Below the pieces are notes generated by a model. The model ran no database searches. It was not told the origin of the DNA and was given only the letters and a program-made list of their open reading frames with translations. 64,000 bases of DNA from Serinicoccus chungangensis (GTDB taxonomy: Bacteria; Actinomycetota; Actinomycetes; Actinomycetales; Dermatophilaceae): assembly GCF_006337125.1 (NCBI RefSeq), contig NZ_CP040887.1, positions 806,001-870,000 on the forward strand. Reading direction: 5' to 3'. Within the stretch, counting starts at the first letter, position 1. Every line of letters starts with the position of its first letter. Of this stretch, positions 35,612 to 47,050 are shown piece by piece. The translations under genes were made by a program, and so were the position numbers.

Positions 35612-38185
35612 ATGCCGCGGGCAACGGCCGCCCCGGCCTCGGTCGGGTCCCTCTTCCTCCAGGGCCGGTCGGCCAACGTCGAGGGCCGGCCGGCGGAGGG
35701 GGAGCGGCTGCTGCGGCGCGCCCTGCGGATGCTCCACGAGCAGCGGCCCGACCGGGTGCCGGGCATGGAGTCGGTGGTCGACGCCGACGGCGACGCCGGG
35801 GCCGCCGAGGCCGAGGTGCGGCTGCTGCTGTCGTTGAGCACCTCGCTCGTGCAGCGGCACGGGGCCGACAGTGCCCTGGAGGCGGCCGGTCGCGCGCTCG
35901 AGCTGGCCGAGGGCCTGGAACCCGACGTGCGGGTGGTCCTGCTCGCCAAGTGCCGGCTGCAGCTGGCGATGATCAACGGGCGGACCGGTCAGACGGGCAC
36001 CGCCCTGGAGCACCTCGAGCAGGCCCTGACCTGGGTCGACCAGCTGGGCCCGGCCGACCGCTTCGAGCTCCTGCTGTCCCGGGGGGCGGTCCGCGTCGAC
36101 GGTCCCGACCCCTCGAGCGCCGAGCCCGACTTCGCGCAGGCGGCGAGCATCGCCCGCGAGCACGACCTGCCGGTGCAGGAGTTCATGGCCCGGCACAACC
36201 TGGCGCAGACGGTCGCCCTGTCCGGTGACCTGCCCCGGGCCCTGCGGCTGTACCGCGACATCGAGCGGCTGGGCAGCGGGGCGTCGCGCGCCGTGGCCCT
36301 CCACGGGCGGTCCCGGACGCTGCTCGACGCCGGTCTCGTCGACGAGGCGCGCGACCTGCTCCTGCGGGCCGCCGCGGAGGCCGAGGGCACCGGGCAGCGC
36401 CTGGTCGCGGGGGAGATCCAGGGCGACCTCGCCCTGGCCGAGCTCGTCGAGGGGCGGCACGAGGAGGCGGCCGAGGGGGCGGCCCGGGCGAGGCGGCTCC
36501 TGCAGCACCGTGCCCCCGGCCTGCGGCGGCGCGCGGAGCTGGTGCTGCTCGACGCCCGCCGGCGGCGCGGCGAGCGCCTCGGCGACGTCGCGCGGCGCGG
36601 GCGGGCGCTCGTGGAGGCCTTCGACGCCGACGGCGACCACGTCGCCGCGGACCTGGCGCGGCTCGTCGTCGCGGAGGCCGAGGTCGACCGAGGGCGGACG
36701 GCCGAGGCGGTCCGGCTGCTGCGCGCCACCGCCGACCTCACCCACGTCGGGTCGCTGAGCACCCGGCTCCGGGCGCGCGGGGTGCTGGCCTGCGCGGCCC
36801 GGGACGCCGACGACGCCCCGACGGCCCGCCGTCACCTGCGGGCGGCCCTGGCCGACCTCACCGAGACCCTCGCCGGCAGCTCGAGCCTGGAGCTGCGGGC
36901 CGCCACCCACCTCCACGCGCAGGACCTGGCCCGGCTCGACCTGGCCGTCGCGCCGGACGCCCCGCGCGAGACGCTGCTCGCGGTGGAGCGCTGGCGCGAG
37001 GCGGCCAGCAGGTCACCCGCCGTCCTTCCGCCGGCGGACCCCGAGCTGGCCCGACGCACGACGGTGCTGCGCCACCTGCGGCACCAGGTGCGCGAGGACC
37101 TCGACCGTGCCCACCGGATGCGGGCCCGGGTGCGGGAGCTGGAGCGCTCCGTCGCCGCCCTGTCGTGGTCCGCCCCGGGTCAGGGCGGCCCCCGGGGGAT
37201 GGTCACCCGGGAGGACCTCGCCCGGTCCCTCGCGCGCCTGGCTGAGCGGGAGACGTCCGTGCTCTACCTCGTCGAGTCGCAGGACCGCCTGCTCGCGGTG
37301 GCCGGGACCGCCCGTCGTCTGCGCACCGTCGACCTCGGACCCCTGTCCCCGGCCCTGGAGGAGGCGCGGGTCCTCGCCGCCGACCTCGAGACCGGCGCGC
37401 GGGCCTGCGGGGGGCCGATGGAGACGACGCTGCAGCGCTCCCTGCAGCACTCGGCCCGGGCCCTCGACGACCGGGTGGTCCGGCCGCTGCGGCTGGAGGG
37501 CCGCGTGCTCGTCGTGCCCACGCCGGCGCTCGCCTCGGTGCCGTGGGGCCTGCTGCCCAGCCGGCGCGGCCAGCCGACCCCGGTCGCCCCGAGCGTCAGC
37601 GGCTGGGCCCGGGGCGGCACCGAGGTGGCCGCGCCGACGGTGGCCGCCCTCGCCGGGCCGGAGCTGGGTCGCGCCCCGGACGAGGTGGACCGCGTGGCGG
37701 CGGTGTGGCCGCAGGGGTGGGCGCACCACGAGACCACCGCCGCGGAGCTGGCGGCGGCGCTCGGACGGCACGACGTGGTCCACGTCGCCGCGCACGGGCG
37801 GCACCGGGACGACAGCCCGATGTTCTCCTCGCTGTGGCTGGCCGACGGCCCCTACTTCCTGGCGGACCTGGAGCGGCAGCCGCGGCGGGCCTCGCACGTC
37901 GTCCTCTCGGCCTGCGACTCCGGCCGGTCACGGCACCGTGGCGGCTCGGCGGCGCTCGGGCTGGCGGCCGGGCTGCTCTGGCTCGGGGTGGAGAGCGTCG
38001 TGGCGGCACCCTGCCGGATCCCTGACGAGGTGGCGGCCGACCACCTGCCGCGGTACCACGAGCTGCTCGCCGGCGGGCTGCCCGCCGACGAGGCGCTCAG
38101 CGGGGCGGCCGCCGGGGCCCACCCGCTCGCGGGGGCGTTCGTGGCGTGGGGAGCCCCCTGGAGCGCCACCCCGGCCCAGCGGTGA
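35612..38185 (+). CDS. TPR-repeat CHAT-domain protease
   Basis: 857-residue protein. The first 500 or so residues are helical repeats of TPR type (ALEAAGRALELAEGLEP, ALEHLEQALTWVDQLGP, ARHNLAQTVALSGDLPRAL). The carboxy-terminal CHAT domain is caspase/separase-like: catalytic His728 in HVAAHGRHRDDSPMFSSL and Cys768 in VVLSACDSGRSRHRGG. CHAT proteins cleave specific proteins when activated, for example in defence and cell-death systems. ATG 35612 follows GAGGCAGG. Last gene of the right arm; mreB begins 20 nt later. Substrate unknown; the neighbouring subtilase, the unknown protein or the sigma factor are candidates. Confidence 0.88.
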   Translation: MPRATAAPASVGSLFLQGRSANVEGRPAEGERLLRRALRMLHEQRPDRVPGMESVVDADGDAGAAEAEVRLLLSLSTSLVQRHGADSALEAAGRALELAEGLEPDVRVVLLAKCRLQLAMINGRTGQTGTALEHLEQALTWVDQLGPADRFELLLSRGAVRVDGPDPSSAEPDFAQAASIAREHDLPVQEFMARHNLAQTVALSGDLPRALRLYRDIERLGSGASRAVALHGRSRTLLDAGLVDEARDLLLRAAAEAEGTGQRLVAGEIQGDLALAELVEGRHEEAAEGAARARRLLQHRAPGLRRRAELVLLDARRRRGERLGDVARRGRALVEAFDADGDHVAADLARLVVAEAEVDRGRTAEAVRLLRATADLTHVGSLSTRLRARGVLACAARDADDAPTARRHLRAALADLTETLAGSSSLELRAATHLHAQDLARLDLAVAPDAPRETLLAVERWREAASRSPAVLPPADPELARRTTVLRHLRHQVREDLDRAHRMRARVRELERSVAALSWSAPGQGGPRGMVTREDLARSLARLAERETSVLYLVESQDRLLAVAGTARRLRTVDLGPLSPALEEARVLAADLETGARACGGPMETTLQRSLQHSARALDDRVVRPLRLEGRVLVVPTPALASVPWGLLPSRRGQPTPVAPSVSGWARGGTEVAAPTVAALAGPELGRAPDEVDRVAAVWPQGWAHHETTAAELAAALGRHDVVHVAAHGRHRDDSPMFSSLWLADGPYFLADLERQPRRASHVVLSACDSGRSRHRGGSAALGLAAGLLWLGVESVVAAPCRIPDEVAADHLPRYHELLAGGLPADEALSGAAAGAHPLAGAFVAWGAPWSATPAQR

Positions 38186-38204
38186 CGCTGCGTACGATGC
38201 CGGG

Positions 38205-39254
38205 GTGAGCACTGCGCGCGTCCCCCGAGGGTCCACCCTGCTCGGGCGCGACCTCGCGATCGACCTGGGCACGGCGACGACGCAGGTGCACGTGCAGGGA
38301 CGGGGCGTCGTCCTGGACGAGCCGACCCTCGTGGCCGTCGACACGGCCACCGGCCGCCTCGTCGCGGCCGGGGCCAAGGCCCACGAGATGCTGGGGCGCA
38401 CCCCCGAGCGGGTGCTGACGATGCGACCCCTCTCGGACGGGGTCATCACCGACGCGGAGGTGACCGAGCAGCTGCTGCGTCACTTCGTCGAGCGGGTGCG
38501 GCCCACCCGGCTGGTCCGCCCGCGCACCGTGGTCTGCGTGCCCAGCGGGGTCACCGCGGTCGAGCGCCGGGCGCTGGAGGACGCGGCGATGCGGTGCGGC
38601 GCGCGGCGCGTCCTCGTCCTCGAGGAGGCCATGGCCGCGGCGATCGGGGCCGGGCTGCCGGTCGACAGCGCGGCCGCCAGCATGGTGGTCGACCTGGGCG
38701 GGGGCACCACGGACGTCGCCGTCATCAGCCTGGGCGGGGTCGTCAACGCGCGCAGCCTGCGGGTCGGGGGCGACGAGGTGGACGAGGCCGTGGCCCGGGG
38801 GGTGCGGGAGGGGCACGACCTCCTGCTGGGAGAGCGGTCCGCGGAGCACATCAAGCACCAGGTGGGCGCCGTCTGGCCGTTGGCGACCGAGCGCACGACC
38901 CGGGTGCGCGGCCGGGACCTCGGCTCGGGGCTGCCCCGCACGATCGAGCTGGGCAGCGAGGAGGTGCGCCGGATGATCGAACCGGTGACGGCCCAGGTGG
39001 TCGAGGCGGTGCGCGCCGTCCTGGACGTCTGCCCCCCGGAGCTCTCCGGCGACCTGCTCGACACCGGAATCACCCTGACCGGGGGCGGGGCCCTGCTCCG
39101 CGGCTGGACCGAGCGCCTGCGGCACGAGCTCGGGGTGCCCGTCCGCCTCGCGCAGGACCCCCAGCACGCCGTCATCCGGGGGGCGGGCATCTGCGTCGAC
39201 GACATGAAGGCGCTGCGTCAGGTGCTGACCCGCCAGCCCGTCGTCCCGGGGTGA
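38205..39254 (+). CDS. mreB: rod-shape-determining protein MreB
   Basis: 349-residue actin-like ATPase organising lateral wall synthesis. Phosphate-1 motif GRDLAIDLGTATTQVHV, phosphate-2 ASMVVDLGGGTTDVAVISL and the adenosine motif GITLTGGGALLRGW are all present. GTG 38205 is supported by a TACGAT box (38193-38198) six bases upstream, suggesting a leaderless transcript with its own promoter despite the CHAT stop only 19 bases away. It heads mreB-mreC-mreD-PBP2. Confidence 0.93.
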   Translation: MSTARVPRGSTLLGRDLAIDLGTATTQVHVQGRGVVLDEPTLVAVDTATGRLVAAGAKAHEMLGRTPERVLTMRPLSDGVITDAEVTEQLLRHFVERVRPTRLVRPRTVVCVPSGVTAVERRALEDAAMRCGARRVLVLEEAMAAAIGAGLPVDSAAASMVVDLGGGTTDVAVISLGGVVNARSLRVGGDEVDEAVARGVREGHDLLLGERSAEHIKHQVGAVWPLATERTTRVRGRDLGSGLPRTIELGSEEVRRMIEPVTAQVVEAVRAVLDVCPPELSGDLLDTGITLTGGGALLRGWTERLRHELGVPVRLAQDPQHAVIRGAGICVDDMKALRQVLTRQPVVPG

Positions 39255-39259
39255 CCGGT

Positions 39260-40058
39260 ATGCCCTCCCGCACCACCCTCCTCGCTCTCGTCCTGGTCGC
39301 CACCACCGCCGCGGTGCTGGTGGTCGACCTGGCCCGGCCCGGCCTCGCCGCCCCGGCCCGCTCCGCCGTCGCCACGGCCCTCGCCCCCGCGCAGCGGGTG
39401 CTCGCCCTGGGACGACGGCCAGGTCGCCGAGCTCACCGCCGAGCGCGACGCGCTCGCCGCCGAGGTGGACCGGCTCCGCGCCCAGGCCCGGGACGCCACC
39501 GAGCTGGAGCAGCTGGCCCGCTCGAGCACCGCCGCCGTGGTGGACCGGACCCTGCTCCCGGCGCGGGTGGTGGCGGTCGCGTCCGGCAGCTCCCCGGTGG
39601 GGGGCCGGACGGTCACCCTCGACGTCGGGAGCGAGGACGGTGTCCGACCCGACCAGACCGTCGTCGCCGTCGAGGGGCTCGTCGGGCGGGTGCTGCGGGT
39701 GGCGCCGACCAGTGCCGACGTCCTGCTGCTCGGCGACCCGCAGGTGGTCGTGGGCGTGCGGTTCGGCGAGGACGGGGCGCTCGGTGACGTCCAGGCCGAC
39801 CCGGTGCCGGGCCTGCCGCCGCGCGGGCACGGCCAGCTCACGCTCACCGCGCTGGGCGACACGCAGATCGAGGTCGGCGCCCGGGTCAGGACGCTGGGCA
39901 GCCCGGACGACGTCCCCTACGCCGCCGGCATACCCCTGGGGACCGTCGTCTCCGTCGACCCGGACCGCGGCCAGCTCGGGCGCACGGCCGTCGTGGAGCC
40001 CTTCGTGGACACCGACACCCTCGACCTCGTCGCGGTGGTCCTGAGGGAGGACGGATGA
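39260..40058 (+). CDS. mreC: rod-shape-determining protein MreC, frameshifted
   Basis: Membrane-anchored scaffold linking MreB to cell-wall synthases. The start, membrane helix (LLALVLVATTAAVLVVDLA) and following PARSAVATALAPAQRVLAL lie in the frame of ATG 39260. The coiled coil (DDGQVAELTAERDALAAEV) and beta domains (ARVVAVASGS, VEGLVGRVLRV, TVVSVDPDRGQLG) are one frame later. One surplus G in the run 39409-39411 explains the shift; without it the gene would encode 265 residues. ATG 39260 is 5 nt after the mreB stop and the stop overlaps mreD (ATGA), so the gene is otherwise perfectly placed. A sequencing error is likely. Confidence 0.85.
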
Positions 40059-40540
40059 TCCGCCTGCTGGGTCCCGTCGTCCGCGGGGTGCTGCTGCTGG
40101 TCGCGGTGCTGCTGCCGAGCGCCTGGCCCGCCGGTCTGGCCCGGCCGGACCTCGTGCTGCTCGTCGTGGCGGGGGTGGCGCTGCTGCACCCGCCCCCGGT
40201 GGGTCTCCTGGTCGGGCTGGCCGGGGGGTGGCTCGTGGACGTCGTGCCGCCCGGGGCCGCGCCCCTGGGCGCGGGTGCGCTCGTCTACGCCGCCGTGGGG
40301 CTGGGGCTGGGCGCGGTCCGCCGCCACCTCGTCCTCTCGCCGGTGCTCCCGTGGGTCGCGACCGGGGTGGCGGCGGCCCTCGTGCTGGGCGTCCGCGGCG
40401 TGGCCGCCGCGGCCGGCGCCGGCCGGGCCCTGCCGGCCGAGCTGGCCTGGACGCTGGCCATGACGATGCTCGTGGCCGTGCTCGTGCTGCCCGTGGTCAT
40501 GCGGCTCGAGCGGTGGATGACCCGGCGGGGGTGGGCATGA
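40055..40540 (+). CDS. mreD: rod-shape-determining protein MreD
   Basis: 161-residue membrane protein with five or six hydrophobic helices, corresponding in position and topology to MreD (ARPDLVLLVVAGVALL, GLAGGWLVDVVPPGAAPLGAGALVYA). The D-x-x-P-P-G segment is a recognisable MreD feature. It is coupled by 4-nt overlaps to both mreC and the PBP2 gene. Confidence 0.88.
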   Translation: MIRLLGPVVRGVLLLVAVLLPSAWPAGLARPDLVLLVVAGVALLHPPPVGLLVGLAGGWLVDVVPPGAAPLGAGALVYAAVGLGLGAVRRHLVLSPVLPWVATGVAAALVLGVRGVAAAAGAGRALPAELAWTLAMTMLVAVLVLPVVMRLERWMTRRGWA

Positions 40541-42600
40541 CCGCGGCCGCCGGGCGGGGCCGGCCGGCCACCCGGGTCCCCCGGCCCGCGCTGACGCCCC
40601 GGCGGGTCCGGCGCCGCCGCTCCACCGGAGCCCTGTGGGTCGTGCTCGTGGCCGTGCTCGCCCTCGGCGGGCTGCTCGCCGGACGGCTCGGGCAGATGCA
40701 GCTCGGGCAGCACGAGGAGCTGGCGGTGCAGGCGGCGGAGGTGAGCACGCGGGAGATCCTCACGCCGGCGCTGCGGGGCCGCGTGCTGGCGGCCGACGGC
40801 ACGCCCGTCGTCGCCAACGCGGCGAGCTCGGTGGTCACGGTGGACCCCCAGGTGCTGCTCGAGGCGGACGACGGGGGCGCCGACCTCGTGGCCTCGGTGG
40901 CCGACGCCCTGCGCCGCCCGCAGGACGAGCTGTGGGGCCGCACCCGCCTGTGCGGCACGGAGGGGGCGCCACCGGTGCCGTTCTGCTTCTCGGGGTCTCC
41001 CTACCTCCCCGTCCCCCTCGTCTACGACGTCGACCCGGTGGACGCCCTCGCCCTGCTCGAGCGACCCGAGGACTACCCCGGGATCGAGGTGCAGAGCATC
41101 CCGGTCCGTGACTACCCTGCGCCCGACGGGGTCAACGCGGCCCACCTCGTGGGCTACCTGGGTCGGCCGACGCAGGAGGAGGTCGAGGCCTCCGAGGACG
41201 GGCTCGACGCGCAGGCGTGGCTGGGCCGCGCGGGGCTGGAGGCGGTCTACGACGAGGGCCTGCGCGGCATACCGGGGCGCACCACCCTCACCGTCGACCC
41301 GCGGGGGGTGGTCACCGGCACGCTCGAGCAGACCGACCCCGTGCAGGGGGCCGACCTGCGCACCCACCTCGACGTCCGGGTGCAGGCGGCCAGCGAGCGG
41401 GCCCTGGTGGAGGCCGTGCGGGCCGCGCGACGCGCGGGCGCCCCGGCGACCAGCGGCGCCGCCGTCGTGATGCGCCCCGACACCGGGGCGGTGCTGGCGG
41501 CCGCGAGCTTCCCCACCTACGACCCGGGCGTCTGGAGCCGCGGGGTGAGCGCCGGGGAGTACGCCCGGCTGCTCGACGCCGACCGCGGCGCACCCTTGGT
41601 CAACCGGGTGGTCGGGGAGACCTACCCACCGGCCTCGACGTTCAAGGTCGTCACCCTCCCCGCGGCGCTGCAGACCGGGATCGACCCGGAGGGGGAGTAC
41701 TCCTGCCCCGGCGCGGTGTCCATCGCCGGGCAGCGGTTCACCAACTACGAGTCCGAGGCCTACGGCGAGATCGGGCTGCGCCGGATCCTCGAGGTCTCCT
41801 GCGACACGACCTTCTACCGCTGGGCCTACGACCAGTGGCGCGACCTGCAGGACGCCGGCGCGGACGCCGACGCGCGCGACCGCTTCCTCGCGGTCGCGCG
41901 CGGGTTCGGCCTCGGTCAGCGCACCGGGGTGGACGTGCCGGGCGAGGAGGCGGGCACCCTGCCCTCGCGGCAGTGGAAGCAGGACTACTGGGAGAGCACC
42001 CGCGAGGACGTCTGCCGACGGGCCGAGGAGGGCTACCCGGAGGTGGCGGACGAGGAGCGGCGCGAGTTCCTCGAACAGCTGGCGCAGGAGAACTGCGTCG
42101 ACGGGGCCCGCTGGCGCCCCGGCGACGCGGTGAACTTCTCCATCGGCCAGGGCGACGTCGCGACGACCCCGCTGCAGATGGCGGTGGTCTACGCCGCCGT
42201 GGCCAACGGGGGACGGCTGGTGACGCCGCAGGTGGCGGAGGCCCTCGTCCGCCCGGACGGCACCGTGGTGGAGCGGATCGAGGCCCCGGACCAGGGTCGC
42301 GTCTCGCTCGACGAGGACACGTGGCGGATCGTGCGGGACGGGCTGGAGGGGGTCGTCACCGAGGGGACCGGTGCGGCGGCCTTCGCCGGGTGGCCGACCG
42401 ACGACTACCCCCTGGCCGGCAAGACGGGGTCGGCGGAGTCCTTCGGTCGCCAGGCGACCTCCTGGTTCGCCTCCTACGGCCCGGCCGACGAGCCCGAGTA
42501 CGTCGTGCTCGTCGTCGTCGAGGAGGGGGGCATCGGGTCGGACACCGCCGCCCCGGCGGTGCGTCAGATCTGGGAGACCCTGCGCGAGGTGCAGCCGTGA
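40537..42600 (+). CDS. mrdA: penicillin-binding protein 2 (elongation transpeptidase)
   Basis: 687-residue class B PBP with one membrane anchor (LWVVLVAVLALGGLLAG), a dimerisation/pedestal region and a transpeptidase domain. The active-site Ser is in YPPASTFKVV (SxxK), the second motif is SCD in VSCDTTFYRW, and KTG is in LAGKTGSAESFG. It cross-links peptidoglycan during elongation with MreBCD. An insertion of about 45 residues rich in charged residues and two Cys precedes the GDAVNFSIGQGD motif. Its stop overlaps a GNAT gene, and no rodA follows, although RodA is the usual partner. Confidence 0.93.
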   Translation: MTAAAGRGRPATRVPRPALTPRRVRRRRSTGALWVVLVAVLALGGLLAGRLGQMQLGQHEELAVQAAEVSTREILTPALRGRVLAADGTPVVANAASSVVTVDPQVLLEADDGGADLVASVADALRRPQDELWGRTRLCGTEGAPPVPFCFSGSPYLPVPLVYDVDPVDALALLERPEDYPGIEVQSIPVRDYPAPDGVNAAHLVGYLGRPTQEEVEASEDGLDAQAWLGRAGLEAVYDEGLRGIPGRTTLTVDPRGVVTGTLEQTDPVQGADLRTHLDVRVQAASERALVEAVRAARRAGAPATSGAAVVMRPDTGAVLAAASFPTYDPGVWSRGVSAGEYARLLDADRGAPLVNRVVGETYPPASTFKVVTLPAALQTGIDPEGEYSCPGAVSIAGQRFTNYESEAYGEIGLRRILEVSCDTTFYRWAYDQWRDLQDAGADADARDRFLAVARGFGLGQRTGVDVPGEEAGTLPSRQWKQDYWESTREDVCRRAEEGYPEVADEERREFLEQLAQENCVDGARWRPGDAVNFSIGQGDVATTPLQMAVVYAAVANGGRLVTPQVAEALVRPDGTVVERIEAPDQGRVSLDEDTWRIVRDGLEGVVTEGTGAAAFAGWPTDDYPLAGKTGSAESFGRQATSWFASYGPADEPEYVVLVVVEEGGIGSDTAAPAVRQIWETLREVQP

Positions 42601-43133
42601 TCCGCGACGCCCGCCCCGAGGACGCCGGCCGGTGCGCGGCGATCTACGCGCCCTACGTCACCGGCACCTCGGTGACCTTCGAGACCGAGCCGCCGGGGGC
42701 CGAGGAGCTCGCCCGCCGCATCGCCGTCGCGCAGCGGGCGCACGCGTGGCTCGTCACCGAGCGCGACGGGGTCGTCCTCGGGTACGCCTACGCCGGCGCC
42801 TACCGCGCCCGCAGCGCCTACTCACGCACCGCCGAGACGAGCATCTACCTCGCCCAGGACGCCGGCGGGCAGGGGCTCGGGCGCCCGCTCTACACCGCCC
42901 TGCTGGACCGGCTGCGCGCGCTCGGCTACGGCACCGCGGTCGCCGGCACCACCCCGCCGAACCCCGCCAGCGCCGCGCTGCACCGGTCGCTCGGCTTCCG
43001 TCAGGTCGGGGCGTTCACCCGGGTGGGCCGCAAGTTCGGCCGGTGGCACGGGTGCGACTGGTTCGAGCTGGCCCTGCGCGAGGACGTCGACGAGCCCGGG
43101 ATCGGTGCGGAGGGAGCGCCCCGGTTGCCGTAG
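42597..43133 (+). CDS. GNAT N-acetyltransferase, phosphinothricin acetyltransferase-like
   Basis: 178-residue GNAT enzyme of the Pat/Bar-like subgroup, which acetylates phosphinothricin, methionine sulfone or related amino acids with acetyl-CoA. The start [21 protein letters not shown], the middle FETEPP, the acetyl-CoA loop [16 protein letters not shown] and [22 protein letters not shown] are characteristic. The GTG overlaps the PBP2 stop by 4 nt, so it is translated with the elongation operon. Its TAG stop forms part of the -10 box of ppc. Confidence 0.85.
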   Translation: MIRDARPEDAGRCAAIYAPYVTGTSVTFETEPPGAEELARRIAVAQRAHAWLVTERDGVVLGYAYAGAYRARSAYSRTAETSIYLAQDAGGQGLGRPLYTALLDRLRALGYGTAVAGTTPPNPASAALHRSLGFRQVGAFTRVGRKFGRWHGCDWFELALREDVDEPGIGAEGAPRLP

Positions 43134-43143
43134 GGTCGACCTC

Positions 43144-45930
<2,787 letters not shown>

Positions 45931-46000
45931 GGCGCTCCCCGCCCCGCCGCCCGGCCGGGCTGGGTGTCGGCGCCCCGGCACCACCTGAGAGCATCAGCCC

Positions 46001-46837
46001 ATGCCCGAGGGTCACACGCTGCACCGGCTGGCGCGCTCGCTCGACGACGCCTTCGGCGGCGGCGTGCCCGAGGTGAGCAGCCCCCAGGGGCGCTTCGCCG
46101 AGGGGGCTGCCGAGCTGGACGGCGCGGAGCTGGAGCGCGCGTGGGCGCACGGCAAGCTGCTCTTCGTCGACTTCGCCGGCGGCCGCACGCTCTACGTGCA
46201 CCTCGGGCTCATCGGCAAGTGGTTCGTGGCTCCGGTCGAGCCGCCGGGGGTCGAGCCGCCCGCCGTCGGGCAGGTGCGGCTGCGGCTGCTCTCGCAGACC
46301 CGCGTCGCCGACCTGCGCGGGCCCATGGCCTGCGAGGTCGTCGACGAGGCCGAGGTCGACCGCCTCGTGGCCCGGCAGGGACCGGACCCGCTGCAGCCGG
46401 TGAGCGACCTCAACGACCCGGACGCGGCATACCGCAGGATCGTGCACTCGGGCAAGACCGTGGCCGAGCTGCTCATGGACCAGACCGTGCTCGCGGGCGT
46501 CGGCAACATCTACCGCTGCGAGGTGCTGTGGCGCCACCGGCTGCACCCGCTGCGGCCGGGGCGCTCCCTCAAGCGCGCGTCCTGGCAGCTGGTGTGGGAC
46601 GACCTGGTGCGGCTCATGCCCTACGGGGTGCGCACGGGCACGATCATCACGCTGGACGACGTGCTGGAGGACACCGCCGCGGCCCTGGGCCGGGGGGAGG
46701 AGCCCGCGGTGCCCCGGGAGTTCGCGGTCTACCAGCGCACCGGGCTGCCCTGCCTGCGCTGCGGCTCGGTCGTCCGCCACAAGGTCGTCGCCGGCCGCAA
46801 CCTCTTCTGGTGCGGCAACTGCCAGCGCCGCGCCTGA
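46001..46837 (+). CDS. nei: endonuclease VIII-like DNA glycosylase/AP lyase
   Basis: 278-residue Fpg/Nei enzyme removing oxidised bases. The amino-terminal MPEGHTLHRLAR (catalytic Pro2, Glu3, with His5 marking the Nei2-type branch) cannot be moved, fixing the start at ATG 46001. The helix-two-turn-helix is DQTVLAGVGNIYRCEVLW, and the zinc finger has four Cys (CLRCGS and CGNC). Stand-alone gene between ppc and palindrome 3L. Confidence 0.92.
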   Translation: MPEGHTLHRLARSLDDAFGGGVPEVSSPQGRFAEGAAELDGAELERAWAHGKLLFVDFAGGRTLYVHLGLIGKWFVAPVEPPGVEPPAVGQVRLRLLSQTRVADLRGPMACEVVDEAEVDRLVARQGPDPLQPVSDLNDPDAAYRRIVHSGKTVAELLMDQTVLAGVGNIYRCEVLWRHRLHPLRPGRSLKRASWQLVWDDLVRLMPYGVRTGTIITLDDVLEDTAAALGRGEEPAVPREFAVYQRTGLPCLRCGSVVRHKVVAGRNLFWCGNCQRRA

Positions 46838-46859
46838 CCGCCCGCAGGCGTACCCGCGG

Positions 46860-46980
46860 CTGAGCAGACCGGCATACCCGAGCCTGAGCAGAGAAGAGCG
46901 CCTGCGGCAGGTGCTGCGACGCCTGCCTCGCGTGCCGTTCTCTGCTCAGGCCTGCGTCGGTCCACCCTTCTCTGCTCAGC
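46860..46980. repeat. nested palindrome 3L, left flank of AbiEi-like module 3
   Basis: Perfect 14-bp arms GCCTGAGCAGAGAA (46882-46895) and TTCTCTGCTCAGGC (46938-46951) enclose an inner stem GGCAGG/CCTGCC. An outer pair of the same nonamer, CTGAGCAGA (46860-46868) and TCTGCTCAG (46971-46979), makes a double-nested inverted repeat. A related hairpin follows the gene at 48031-48096. Confidence 0.8.
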
Positions 46981-47002
46981 TCCACCCCGCGGGCGTGGTA
47001 CC

Positions 47003-47011
47003 TGTGGACAA
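47003..47011 (+). promoter_or_regulatory. TGTGGACAA box upstream of AbiEi-like gene 3
   Basis: Identical to the box at 969-977 and ending 39 nt before ATG 47051. A -10-like CAGGCT (47038-47043) sits 7 nt before the ATG. It is the third member of the fixed-distance set. Confidence 0.6.
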
Positions 47012-47050
47012 ACCCGGGCCCGGGTGTGGCGGCACGGCAGGCTGGGACAC

